Notes: generated from the sequence alone by a model not told the origin. Positions 12,597-24,655 are shown, numbered from the stretch's first letter. The stretch: 64,000 bases of DNA from Holothuria scabra (GCA_037179385.1 CM074184.1:18060001-18124000), one strand, 5' to 3'. Program-made: numbers and translations.

Positions 12597-13646
12597 ACCT
12601 AAAAATTTGATCAATGGCGGTCAATTGCGGGAAAGGTGATTTGAAGATAAACCTTAAACTGTGACAAATTACAGTATTGACATCTTGAAGACACCTTAAG
12701 TTTCATTTGAAGATCAGCTGATTAACATGTAATGACTCAAATCTTGAAAAATAATAACGATAGATTTTAGGTACAAAAATAAAACAAGAGGGCAATCCAC
12801 GGAGTTGCATATCTCATCGCTAACATGTGCGCAAGTTGGTTACAGAACTTGAACTATGTATGAGCTAGAAGTTTTATCTGTGCTGAATTTTATGCTACAG
12901 CAGAATGTTATTGACAAAAATTACCATACTAAAACTCCATGCCAAAATCTTGAAGTCCAAGGGAAGCGATTTTTTGTCGTTCCAAGGGAAGGAAGTTTTT
13001 TTCGTAAGATAGCGAGGGGGAAGTATATGGCACAGACCAATCAAGTTATTGAAACAAGCGCACCCCTTATTACAAACAACAACATTTGGATATTTGAATT
13101 CTGACACCGGATTATATAAGAACTGGAGAAATAGGCTACCCAACCTTTGTAACGCTTGCCCTTTTAATCCAGTAGGCCTATCTAAGATTTTGGAACAAAT
13201 TTATTTTTTAAGATGCTGTTATCCCCTTGCATCACTATGAAAAAACGAGCTTGGCTGTAACACGAAACTGATAATGGACGCAACGATTATAAAAGTAAGA
13301 CGCTTTCGGGGACGCTTTAGACAAGTGCGTAATTGTTATTATTCAGGCGCTAGCTGGGCGTATTCTTCATTTTGACGGAAGGGCAAACTTCATGTGTGTC
13401 GGCTGATATGCACATCAAGTGCGTCTCAATTAAAAAACTGGGCGTGTGCGCGATGTTGAACGTGTGGCGTTAGAAGATTTCCGGGCAACGCCCAAACCTT
13501 TTCTGCGTTCTGGCCTGTGGCCAATCCTAGCCCGTGCGAGGAAATTGTCACGTGTTTTTTATCTCATCGCTCCGTGAGGAGGATGAGATATTGTAGTCAC
13601 TTTGCCTATTGGGCTATATATGGCAATGCCAGCTTAAATCGCAATG

Positions 13647-13660
13647 GTTGCCATGGTAAC
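13647..13660. promoter_or_regulatory. RFX X-box-like palindrome 1
   Basis: GTTGCCATGGTAAC matches the symmetric RFX consensus GTTNCCATGGNAAC at every fixed base. The duplicate at 17164-17177 is GTTACCATGGTAAC. Binding is inferred from sequence only. Confidence 0.5.
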
Positions 13661-13757
13661 GGTAAATTTTCCCAGGTTACTAGTCTCGAGGTCTAACCCA
13701 TGGTGAGGTACCCCGGGGTGACTGAAGGTCCATGGCTGAGAGAGGGGTCAAAACCTG

Positions 13758-13820
13758 TCCGTGTGTGTGTGTGTGTGTGTTGGTGTGCGAGTGTGTGTGT
13801 GTGTGTATGGGTGTGTGTGT
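13758..13820. repeat. (GT)n tract in core copy 1
   Basis: GT repeat with a few interruptions; the equivalent tract in core copy 2 is at about 17277-17322 and differs in length. Confidence 0.85.
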
Positions 13821-14063
13821 CCAATTTTGTTTTCTTAATATCTTGTAAACGGCTGGGCCGATTTTCTTCAAACTTGGTAGGATGGTACCTCAGGTGGAAC
13901 AACTGCATTTTGATACACAACCGGAAGTGAAGGTCAAAGGTTACAGGTCAAAGGTCAAATTCGGTGAAAATCACATTTTCTGCTATATTTCAAAAACGAA
14001 ACGTTCCCCTGACACGAAACTTCACACATACGCTGATTGAATCTAGACCTACCAAAATATGTG

Positions 14064-14077
14064 GTTGCCATAGCAAC
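14064..14077. promoter_or_regulatory. RFX X-box-like palindrome 2
   Basis: GTTGCCATAGCAAC differs from the symmetric X-box by one base. The same 14-mer is conserved in the second core copy at 17566-17579. Confidence 0.45.
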
Positions 14078-14252
14078 AGATGCCAAAGGTCAAGTGGTAG
14101 AGTGGACCAAAAAATTTTCAAGTGATAATTGGTTCGTAAAACAACGTTTTTGTCCCTCAAACTCCTCCTAGTGGGCTGGACCGATTCTTTTCAAAATTGG
14201 TAGGTGGGTACCCCAGGGTAGGAACTTGTGTCTCCCAGACCCTCGGAAGAAA

Positions 14253-14279
14253 AGGTCAAAGGTCAGAGGTCAAAGGTCA
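14253..14279 (+). promoter_or_regulatory. Four AGGTCA half-sites spaced by one base (overlapping DR1)
   Basis: AGGTCA occurs at 14253, 14260, 14267 and 14274, each separated from the next by one base. This makes three overlapping perfect DR1 elements, the site type bound by HNF4, COUP-TF and RXR heterodimers. In the second core copy (about 17757-17783) two of the four half-sites have mutated. Function is inferred. Confidence 0.5.
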
Positions 14280-14395
14280 CATTTTGCAAAAAAACCTTTT
14301 TTCCCTATTTTGTACTAAAACTTCCAAAGATAACCTTCATTTTACATGAAACTTCACAAGTATAATAGGGTAGACTAGTTCTACCAAAATATGTA

Positions 14396-14409
14396 GTTTC
14401 CATGGCAAC
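14396..14409. promoter_or_regulatory. RFX X-box-like palindrome 3
   Basis: GTTTCCATGGCAAC fits GTTNCCATGGNAAC. It is followed directly by CAATGTCAAAGGTCACGTGAC, which puts an AGGTCA half-site and a CACGTG E-box alongside. Confidence 0.45.
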
Positions 14410-14549
14410 CAATGTCAAAGGTCACGTGACAGGGGGTCACATACTTTTTTTTTGTATTCACTTTAACTCTTAACGGACGCATCCCACAAATCTGAAAGTT
14501 TAAGTGTAATAGCCTAGGCATGATACTGTAAGTTGTACCGATATGTGAG

Positions 14550-14563
14550 GTTGTCATGGCAAC
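14550..14563. promoter_or_regulatory. RFX X-box-like palindrome 4
   Basis: GTTGTCATGGCAAC is one base from the symmetric X-box. It is retained in the second core copy just right of the 3.74-kb insertion. Confidence 0.4.
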
Positions 14564-15131
14564 CAAGGACATAGTTCACGTTACAGATTGTCAACGGTTA
14601 AAGCGGGCATGACACGGCCATAAAAATTTTTGTGTATTGCAAGGTTAGATAAAGTATTTTACAAATATCATCTCACACCCCATTAAAAAAACCCGTACAA
14701 TTCGGCATTAATGATATTCGAAGGAAAACTGCGTTCAAAATACAATTTCGAAAAATGCCGCAACACCTCGCCTGACTTTTATGACACAATTGGCGGCACA
14801 AACCCTGCCCTACGGCGCGCATCTAGATGTGGAACTAATGTAACGTTCGGTAAAGTTATGTTATCTTAGCAACCTCGTGAAAACGATTGCATCACAATAC
14901 AGAGTCCAACATACAGAGTGGAAGGCGCAGACCATGGTGGGGATTCGGAGCAAATCATTGGCCAATATGTTCGTGTGTTTGTGCTCGCGGGTAAAAATAG
15001 TTTTATTGCAAGAAAGACGCGGTTCGGTCGTTATAAAGAACAGCAATGAATATGTGTGGGCAGACCAAAACAAGCGCGTCCCCACTACGAGGGCGTCTTT
15101 ACCGTATGAGCTGTTTGATGAAGATGCTATA

Positions 15132-15345
15132 GAGGCTTTTCACATGACGTCATAATACTCTCCGGCGGCCATGTTGGAGTACATGTAACTGCGTAGTAAA
15201 CCATACGGGACGCGCTTGCTTGTTGAATTTGTACACACCGTGCACATCACAGTGCACACTTTGCAGTGCGTTCGGCGCAAAGCCACGTGTATTTGGCATG
15301 AATGTCCTCCAGCATGGCGGTTCCGTGACGCAATTGCAAAGCCTC
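15132..15345. mobile_element. MITE with GAGGCTTT ends, inserted in core copy 1 only
   Basis: Core copy 2 lacks this 214-bp segment (empty site at about 22393), so the insertion is seen directly. The ends are inverted repeats: GAGGCTTTTCACATGACGTC on the left and GAGGCTTTGCAATTGCGTCA read inward from the right. The similarity continues through a GGCCATG...TGGAG block, about 45 bp in all with mismatches. TA dinucleotides flank both sides (TATA left, TAT right), suggesting a TA-targeting family. It is non-coding. Confidence 0.7.
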
Positions 15346-17276
15346 TATTGCGAATACTAAGCAGTCACCGCGCAATGCACAATTCACAATGTAGTCAGTG
15401 GCCACGCTCACTGCTATTGTAGCACCGGTGTTTGCAATTATGTATGCACTAACACGCGTTACCATGCACATGATTCGATGATTGTGAGCTCCCTGGTACC
15501 CATTTTTGAGACGCGTTCACATACGTTTTTTCGCATTAGTTCGAATTTCAAATGGGCTGAGCCTGGCCTGTAATTGGAAATTCAAAACGTCGTATGTCGG
15601 TATTTATGGACATAAGTTAGTAGGGAAATCATTCACTTAATGTCAAGGTGTACCCAAAGAAAAGTTACCGAGGAACTTACTTTAGAAGATTTTTGGCCGA
15701 CGCATTAATCTTTTCTGCGTACTGGCCTGTGGCGAATCCTAGCCCGTGGCAAGGAATAACCCAAGATATGAAACTGTGGGTGACTAACATTAGGTTAGGC
15801 ATAGGGCCTACCTATCTTACATATTAGTGCCCTGAAATCTTGGCGGTTTTGAAGCATCGCCAAAAAAAGATACGTGACAATTTCCTTGCCACGGGCTAGG
15901 ATTCGCCACCGGCCAGTGCGCAGAAAAGGTTTGTGCGTCGGCCGGAAATCTAACACCACGCGTTCAACATGGCGCACACGCCCAGTTTTTTAATTGAGAC
16001 GCACATGATGCGCATATCAGCGATCCGGGGCACACGTGAAGTTTGCCGTCGCGTCAAGATGGAGAATACGTTCATACAGCTAGTGCCTGAATAATAACAA
16101 TTACGCACTTGTCTGAAGCGTCCGCGAAAGCGTCTTACTTTTTTAATCGTTGCGTTCATATCCGTATCAGTTAAGTGTAACAGTCAAGCTAGTTTTCTTT
16201 AGAGTGTTGCAAGGGGATACCAACATCTTAAAAATAAATTTGTTCCAAAATCTTAGATAGGCCTACTGGATTAAAAGGGCAACCGTTACAAAGATTGGGT
16301 AGCCCTTCTCCAGTTCTTTTATAATCCGGTGTCAGAATTTAAATATCCAAATGATGTTTTTTGTTTTTGAATAAGGGGTGCGCCTACAGTTCCAAGAACT
16401 TGATTGGTCTGTGCCATATTCTTTCCCCTCGCTATCTTACGAAAAAAAAACTTCCGTCCCTTGGAACGAAAAAAAAAAATCGATTCCCAAATGGACTTCA
16501 AATAGGAATTTCAAAGGACTGTGGCATGCAGCTTTAGTATAGTATTTTTCGTCAATGAAATTCTACTGTAGCATAAAAACAGCACAGATAAAACTTCTAG
16601 CACATAAATAGTTCAAGTTCTGTAACCAACTTGCGCACATGTTAGCGATGAGACATGCAACTCCGTGGATTGCCCTCTTGTTTTTTTTGTGATGCTTCAG
16701 AACCGACAAGTTTTAAGGGCACTAATATGTAAGATAGGTAGGCCCTATGCCTAACCTAATGTTAGTCACCCACAGTTTCATATTTTGGGTTATAACTCAA
16801 GCCTATGAATGGCGTAGGTTTAGCCTCAGACCTAGCCTACCTACTATTAACCAGCTTGAGATTTCAAGTCTAGCCCTAGGTTTGACTTAAACTTTCATAC
16901 TACTAGGTCTAACAGTTACAGCAACTTTGGAATGAAAACAACTGTCTGCATAGACCAAATGAGAACACTCTAGATATAAGGGCCATCAAAGTGATTTTTC
17001 TTTTCAGATGAATAGAAAAGCTTAACTGGTAACATCAGAAGAGTTGAGCGACAGTAGCTTTGCTACTCTAGTATCAGATTGTTAACTCATCGCTCCGAGA
17101 TGAGATATTGTAGTCACTTTACCTGTTTGGCTATATATGGCAATGCAAGCTTAAATCGTAATGGTTACCATGGTAACGGTAAATTTTCCCAGGTCACTAG
17201 TCTCGAGGCCTAACCCATGGTGAGGTACCCCGGGGTGACTGAAGGTCCATGGCTGAGAGAGGGGTCAAAACCTGTC

Positions 17277-17322
17277 CGTGTGTGTGTGTGTGTGTGTGTT
17301 GGTGGGTGAGTGTGTGTGTGTG
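17277..17322. repeat. (GT)n tract in core copy 2
   Basis: Shorter counterpart of the tract at 13758-13820, at the same place in the core module. Confidence 0.85.
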
Positions 17323-18045
17323 TCCAATTTTGTTTTCCTAATATCTTGTAAACGACTGGGCCGAATTTCTTCAAACTTGCTAGGATGGTACCTCAGGTAG
17401 AACAATTGCATTTTGATGCACAACCGGAAGTAAAAGGTCAAAGGCTACAGGTCAAAGGTCAAATTTAGTGAAATCCCATTTTAGCTATATTTCCAAAACG
17501 AAACATTCTCCTGACACGAAACTTTACACATATGATGATTGCATCTAGACCTACCAAAATATGTGGTTGCCATAGCAACAGAGGTCAAAGGTCAAGTGGT
17601 AGAGTGGAACAAAAAAATTTTCAAGTGAAAATTTGTTCGTAGAACAACGTTTTTGTCCCTCAAACTCCTCCTAGTGGGCTGGACCTATTCTTTTCAAAAT
17701 TGGTAGGTGGATATCCCAGGGTGGGAACTTGTGTCTCCCAGACCCTCGGAAGAAAAGGTCAATGATCAGAGGTCAAAGGTTAAATTTTGCAAAAAAAAAA
17801 AAAAAACACCTTTTTTCATATTTTGTACAAAAACTTCAAAAGAAAACCTTCATTTTACATGAAACATCACAAGTATAATATGGTAGGCTAATTTTACCAA
17901 AATTAGCAGTTTCCGTGGCAACCAATGTCAAAGGTCACGTGACAGGGGGTCAAATACTTTTTTTTTTGTATTCACTTTAACTCTTAACGGACGCATCCCA
18001 CAAATCTGAAAGTTTAAGTGTAATAGCCTAGACATGATACTGTAA

Positions 18046-21000
18046 AGCCCGGGTCCCACTTACGCGATTCAACTTGCGATTCAACTTTCAACCAAGTTGA
18101 TACAAAAGTTGCTTAGTGGGACCGGGAATCAACTTTACAATCGATTCAACTCGGTCGAGTTGATTCATAGTTGCAGGAAATAGAACATGTTCTATTTTGC
18201 TGCAACTTTACAATCAACTTTCGAACTGCGCATGCGTTGAACTGTGCTTTCCGCGAAATTTGAATGATCAAGTGAACACAAAGTTGGTAATAATGGCAGT
18301 AAAGACAGCTCATTAAGTTCGCATTTAGAGAAGGCGTGTGTGCTTTAACAATTTCTCTGGCAAACGTACTCGAAGGATTAACAGTTAACAGACCTATTGA
18401 ATACAAGCTTTGGAAAATTTTGCCACGAAATTTGGTACAGCAGGTACAAATGCGATCGAAAGGTGAGTTCGAGTAGCGAGTGTACAGCCTGGCATACATA
18501 CATAGTGTACACAATGATCAGTATATACAGTGTAGCTATTGTAACGTTGTCGTTGTTTACAACATATCAAGCCAGCACTATATCTTTGCTGCACCTCGCC
18601 TAGGCCTAGACTCAGTCTAGTATAGGTGGATGACTTTTGTGATGCTCGGAAATGGGCTACTTTAACTGCTAATTACACGTTGTACCTTGCGACTATGACC
18701 GATCTTGACATTAGAACACACATCTTATGTTACCAACGTCACAGGTTACCTCAGGGTCTACAATCATATGATGATACAGTAAACCTGACGATCGGAAGAA
18801 CCTAAACCAGTCGTGGAATTTACTTAGCCTAGGTCTAACGTTAGGCCTAACAGTTAGCACTCAGTCGCACGTGCCTACGTTATGCTTATAAATATGGAGC
18901 GTGTGTAACGTTAGGTCATGAAGGGGGACTGTTATTTACAGTATCACAACGTCATTTTCCATGATCATTATGAAAATACGTTCTTCATTACACGTCACCT
19001 TTTGAAGTCACACAAAACACTAGTGTTTTCAAGTGCATGAAAGCAAACTTGATAACACTAGATAGCGTTCAAGTCAGCTTTAGAATTTACTAGTTAGACG
19101 TGAAATAGACTAGGCTAGTACTAGTAGTAGTACTCGCCAGACTACAGTACGTACTGTCGGCAAGAGGACGGTATACAAGTGAAGTCAAAACTAATTAATA
19201 TTCACAGAGAGACTACAATCCTGGACAAATTATTTGGGGCAAATTCAAACGCCCAACCGAAATATATGTTGTTTTTGAGGGTGAATAAAAGTTGGTACAG
19301 GTCCGAAAGTGTCCCAATAATTTTTTCAACTGAATGTAGACCTATAGGGTGTGAATGTGATCATTCAGAATCTAGATCACAATGGCTTCTTTTTACAATT
19401 GGGGCGTTTTTACCCCAGTTTACCCTGTTAGCCTTCGACCGCGGGTGCACCGGAATCGACATTTTGTTGTAATTTGGAAACTGGAACAGTCAGGGCTTGA
19501 ACATTTCCAATGCATATACTGTAAAAAAGAAATATAGTTTTGCAATCGCTTCACGGCACGTTAAAATTATATTTCTTCTTTTGTCTACACTGCAGAGAAT
19601 TAGGTAACTAATGGAGCCTTTAAAGTGTTAATTTTTCAAGGATAATCAATGTACCCCTAGTTCTCAATAAGGCCCTACACACTACGCTCCACTAGAACTT
19701 TGCTTCGTGCATTCGGAGCGTAGTCTATGGAGCGTAGTACGCCTATAACAAGGCACTGTTGAGGGCTAATGTACCCCCAATCTTGTGCACCATTTCAATG
19801 ATCCGCCTATATCTGCCCATACTTGAACTTATAGCAAAGACTTTCCCCTCACCGTGGTGCCGTGTATGAGTGATATCGTTGACCTCCCAACCTAAAGTTT
19901 GCGTAAATGACATTTTCCAATCTTTGTGTCTATAAACAATGTTATTCTCATTTTCCAGGTTTTCATGCATGGTCCCAGTTTTAGCTTTAGGCCTATGACT
20001 TCTTTACTTCATCATAACTCCTCGCATGGTCCCCATTTATGATCGTCGTCCTGATGCACGGAGGGGTATGAAGGAACTCCATTCCCGGTGTTTTTTTTTT
20101 TTTTCTTTGCCGTCTCGAAGGGTCTTGATGCAAAAACTACCATATTTTGCTCATTGATTCATGAACTCAGGCTGAAAATGAGTCCCGAGTCTCATAATCT
20201 TAACAACTAATATATCACCTATAGGGGCGGCCATTTCATTCTTGGTAAATAGGGTGGGGGGGGGGGGATTATTACCTCATTTAAAAGAAAATACTTTGTG
20301 GGTAGTTAAAGTTACCGGTAACGGGCGAATATTAAGTATCGGGGGACATGTCCCCCGGTCCGTTTCCTGAGAATCGGCGCTCACGATATTACCCAATTTT
20401 GAAAAATACGAAAAGGGACCGCGGAGACGGGGGGAGGGGGGGGGGCTTGCTTTAACCCCCGCACTTTTTTGTTGTGGGTATTTTGGGCCGCATGAAACTG
20501 CATTTTGGACCGCCTTAAACTGCATTTATTTTATTGGACATATTGGACCGCTTCGATGATTAGCCCCTGCCCTTCAAAATTGGCTCCGCGGCCTCTGACG
20601 AAGTACGATATGAGGTGGGAGCCTGCATTTTTCTGTTAATCTGTTTCGTTAAAATTAAAACATCACACTTATTATGCCACTATAACTCATGAGATAGATT
20701 TTGATTGATTCGTTACGGTAAAATTTGGGTTACAGTATAAACGCTCACTTCTGTCCTTGTAATCTGACATTGGAAAACAACGTCCAACAGTTTTGCAAAG
20801 ATCACCCAAATGTTCTGTTTACCATTTCGAAAAATTTGTGCCCACGTTAATGAAGTGGGGTGAGAAAAATTATTTGATTTTACCCATTTTAAGCTGTGTC
20901 GAATATTTGTATAATCTTTTCTATTTTTCTTGAAGATTTAAATGTGACTATGAAGGATGACATTTTATTTTGGGGCAAATTTTAAAAGCGCGATATTAGG

Positions 21001-21786
21001 ATATTTTAGAAAATTGTGTCGCGCAACACTATAGATAACAAAGAACTGAGAAATAATTATTTTTATAAGCTTCTCACCTTATGTCTCACGAAGGTTTATT
21101 TCTTGATTTTTCATGATTGAATCTGATCTTGACTGTGATGCTTTTTCTATTCTTCTGGCAAATTTTTGATGAAAATTGAAAATTCAGCCATTTTGAGAAA
21201 TTACCGTAGTACGTTGTGCAGGAATATGAAGTTAAGCTCGATTGCTTTTCATAAGCTGTTAGAATATACGGATAATTAAACATGCCAAACTTTTTTAGAC
21301 GCGAATTTTTCTAGACACTTCCACAAAACTCATATTTTGTAAATATTGGGAGTGGCCTTCCCTCTTAATTCCCCGCGCCTCGTACGCCATGCATGCCCAC
21401 TAGTCTGATAATTATGTTCTATTCAACTCAGTTCGTCCGACATGTCATGACAGGCATGTGTTCTATGATTTATCCGAGGTAGTTCTTCCAGAGAGGTGTT
21501 ACTTCTATGATACGGTCCACGCACCTTCGTAGGCCTATAATCAAATCTCTCAGATTCCTTTCGTCAAATGACAAGGAGGGGAACAAATGCCTTCTTCTGG
21601 GAATCTTCACCATCACCTATATTATTATCCCAGTCGGGTGACCTCTCCATAGGCAACACAAAATAATGTTGCACGAGAGTTGCGCGTGTGGGAACACCAC
21701 ACACTTGCGAAGAAAGTTGCTTGAAAAATCGCGCAACTTGTTGAAAGTTGAATCGCAAGTTGAATCGCGTAAGTGGGACCCGGGCT
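18046..21786. mobile_element. 3.74-kb Harbinger-like element, non-autonomous
   Basis: The terminal inverted repeats are identical over about 47 bp, starting AGCCCGGGTCCCACTTACGC. The flanks are TAA at 18043-18045 and TAA at 21787-21789. Core copy 1 preserves the uninterrupted site (CTGTAAGTTG at about 14527), so the 3-bp duplication is directly demonstrated. A 3-bp TAA duplication is the PIF/Harbinger preference. Just inside the ends are repeated GCGATTCAACTT and AAGTTGA-type words. I find no DDE transposase, MADF or Myb-like domain; the open frames inside (for example 19179-19472) have no recognisable motif. It is unusually long for a MITE, so it may be an internally eroded or cargo-bearing derivative. 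Confidence 0.75.
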
Positions 21787-23516
21787 TAAGTTGTACCGAT
21801 GTGTGTGGTTGTCATGGCAACCAAGGACATAGTTCACGTTACAGAATGTCAAAGGTTAAAGTGGGCACGACACGGCCACAAAAACTTTTGTTTATTGCAA
21901 GATTGATACAGTATTTAACAAATATCGTCTCAAACCCCATTTAAACCCGTACAATTCGGCATAAATGATATTCGAAGGAAAACTGCGTTCAAAATCCAAT
22001 TTCGAAAGATGCCGCAATAGCTCACCTGACTTTTATGACGCAATTGGCGGCACAAACCCTGCCCTACGAGGCGCATCTAGATGTGGATCTAAATTAAATG
22101 TAACGTGCGGTAAAGTTATCTTATCTTTGCAACCTCATGAAAACGATTGCATCCCAATACAGAGTCCAACATAAAGAGCGAAAAGCGCGGACCATGGTAG
22201 GAATTCGGAGCAAATCATTGGCCAATATGTTCGCGTGTATATGCGCGCTGGTAAAAACAGTTCTGTTTTTTGTGCAAGAAAGACGCGGTTCGGTCGCTAT
22301 AAAGAACAGCTATGAATATATATGGCAGACCCATAACAAGCGCGTCCCCACTACGAGCGAGTTTTACTGTATGAGCTGTTTAAAGAAGAAGCTACTGCGA
22401 ATACTAAGCAGTCACCGCGCAATGCACAATTCACAATGTAGTCACTGGCCACGCTCACTGCTATCGGAGCACCGGTGTTTGCAACTATGTATGCGCTAAC
22501 ACGAGTTACCATGCACATGATTCGATGATCGTGAGCTCTCTGGTACAGTGTTGCTAACCGTGCCTCCAATGACGTCACCATTTTGAGAACCGTTCACATA
22601 CCTTTTTTCGCTTTCGAATTTCAAATGGTTGAGCCTGGCCTGTAATTGGGAATTCAAAACGTCGTATTTCGGTATTTATGGACATAATTTAGTAGGGAAA
22701 TAATTCACTTTATGTCAAGGTGTACCCAAAGAACAGTTATCGAGGAACTTACTCTGGCCGTGTCATCCCCACTTCAATGTTTTGTAACTAGCCTAATTTT
22801 TATTAATTAAAATAAATAAGCTAGACTCCCAGGTTAGTACTTCGTAGTAACAGTCTCAAATTCTTTTTTCACTAGCTGGTATGCTGCAGTGAGATTTTTA
22901 AGTTCCTGCTCGCACTTCACTTTGATGGCCCTTATATCTAGAGTGTTCTCATATGGTCTATGCAGACAGTTGTTTTCACTCCAGAGTTGCTGTAAATGTT
23001 AGACCTAGTAGTATGAAAGTTAAAGTCAAAGCTAGGGCTAGACTTGAAATCTCAAGCTGCTTAACAGTATGTAGGCTAGGTCCGAGGGGCTAAACCTCCG
23101 CCATTCATAGGCTTGAGTTATAACCCAAGATATGAAACTGTGGGTGACTAACATTAGGTTACGCATAGGGCCTACCTATCTTACATATTATTGTCCTTAA
23201 AACTTGTCGGTTCTGAAGCATCGCGAAAAACTTTCATGACAATTTCAGGCCAGAACGCAGAAAATGTTTGTGCGTCGCCCGGAAATCTTCTAACGCCACA
23301 CGTTCAACATCGCGCACATGGCCAGTTTTTTTAATTGAGACGCACTTGATGTGCATATCAGCTCGACACACATGAAGTTTGCCCTTCCGTTAAAATGGAG
23401 AATACGCCCAGCTAGCGCCTGAATAATAACAATTATGCACTTGTCTAAAGCGTCACCGAAAGCGTCTTACTTTTATAATCATTGCGTCCATATCTAATCG
23501 TATCAGTTAGGTGCAA

Positions 23517-24187
23517 TCAAAGATAATATCAATGTAGATATCAAACTCCTATCCCTACACTGTTAGACGCGCTGACTCCTCACGAAGGCTCGATCGGAGG
23601 GGGGAAGTGTTATTAGACATGCGCACAGTTCTATTCGGTGATCTGCGTGCATAACTATGGATACATGACAGAAAATTCCATTGTGACCAGATGTCAGCAT
23701 GCGTGCATTTTCAAAACGAGTTATATACGCGCAAAATACTTTTCTTTGTGTATAGTCCAGAGGAAAAAAGGGGCGCACTTCTGCGTGCTGGGAAAATGAA
23801 CGCAGTGGTTGGTTTTTCGTTGTAAGCGCGTAAGAATGTAAAGGCGTGTATAGATGTGCGCTTGTAAAGATACCATAGAAACTGACCAATCAGAAATCCA
23901 ATGAACTTCAAACAAGTCGTTGTGCGTTAATGTTCAAATGTTCTTTAAGTAGAAAGCCGACGAAGAAACCTAAAACTGTTCCATGTAAGAGTAATTTATT
24001 GAAGAACTGTGTTTGTAGGAGTTACAATGTTTTAAAATCACACGTATTTACATTACCGGAAGATATCGATTAACTGTTAGCTTTGAATACGACTGATCAG
24101 TGGTCAGCACTTCCGCCCCTCGGATTCGCCGTCAATGAAGAGTCACCGCGCCATTTTAAGTTTGGTATCTATGTTTATAATATCTTT
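23517..24187. mobile_element. 671-bp TIR element inserted in an arm of copy 2
   Basis: The other arm copies (13250 and 16170 regions) run straight through this site, so the insertion is visible by comparison. The ends are imperfect inverted repeats of about 30 bp (CAAAGATAATATC on the left; CAAAGATATTATA read inward from the right, both continuing to ...CAAACT). GCAA flanks both sides (23513-23516 and 24188-24191), a likely 4-bp duplication. The interior is non-coding. Confidence 0.6.
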
Positions 24188-24655
24188 GCAACAGTCAAGC
24201 TCGTTTTATCTTTTTCATAGTGTTGCAAGGGGATAACAGCATCTTAAAAAATAAATTTGTTCCAAAATCTTAGATAGGCCTACTGGATTAAAAGGGCAAG
24301 CGTTACAAAGGTTGGGTAGCCTATTTCTCCAGTTCTTATATAACCCGGTGTCAGAATTTAAATATCCAAATGTTGTTTTTTGGAAAAAGGGGTGCGCCTG
24401 TTCCAAGAACTTGATTGGTCTGTGCCATATTCCTTCCCCTTGCTATCTTACGAAAAAAACTTCCGTCCCTCGGAACGAAAAAAAATCGCTTCCCTTGGAC
24501 TTCAAGATTGTGGCATGGAGTTTTAGTAGGTAATTTTTGTCAATGACATTCTACTGTAGCATAAAATTCAGCACAGATAAAACTTCTAGCTCATACATAG
24601 TTCAAGTTCTGTAACCAACTTGCGCACATGTTAGCGATGAGATATGTAGTTTTGA

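Larger units (their letters stand above)
13560..15690 (+). repeat. Core module of long-arm element, copy 1, with internal ~300-bp repeats
   Basis: Within the core, units of roughly 300 bp recur (about 13830-14110, 14110-14425 and a partial third to about 14590). Each has the same order: a GGGCTGGACCGATT-like block, AGGTCA clusters, an ACATGAAACTTCACA-like block, CTACCAAAATATGTGG, then an X-box palindrome. The second core copy lies at 17090-18045 plus 21787-22760. The open frames here (for example 14877-15155) recur in copy 2 only with different lengths and endings, and look non-coding. Confidence 0.7.
12782..16690. mobile_element. Long-inverted-arm element, copy 1
   Basis: The segment starts AAACAAGAGGGCAATCCACG and ends with its complement near 16683-16690. 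The inverted arms are about 770-820 bp each: 12786-13555 plus, 15870-16686 minus. They enclose a core at about 13560-15690. No transposase or other coding region is recognisable, so the element is non-autonomous or of an unknown class. The core is repeated in copy 2, and the same arm recurs at 23235-24645. The short segment 15750-15870 belongs to the arm-proximal module that is fuller in copy 2. The superfamily is unassigned, and I saw no clear target duplication. Confidence 0.65.
16690..24650. mobile_element. Long-inverted-arm element, copy 2, with two large insertions
   Basis: The order is an arm-proximal module at 16690-17000 (plus), the core at 17090-18045 and 21787-22760, the same module inverted at about 22900-23230, and then the outer arm at 23235-24645 (minus). 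The left outer arm is missing; copy 1's right arm abuts the module instead. Two younger elements interrupt it, at 18046-21786 and 23517-24187. No protein-coding region is recognised. Copies 1 and 2 lie head to tail, so this is either a tandem duplication or two insertions. Confidence 0.6.

Noticed and set aside
13680..13930. Three overlapping open frames around the second GT tract
   Set aside because: Produced by the GT repeat inside a non-coding repeat module; the equivalent copy at 17.2-17.4 kb does not keep them.
14877..22499. Related open frames at 14877-15155 and 22137-22499 (starting MKTIASQYRVQH)
   Set aside because: They lie in the duplicated core. After about 50 shared residues they diverge by frameshift and by the MITE insertion, with no bias toward silent changes that I can see, so they look like non-coding repeat.
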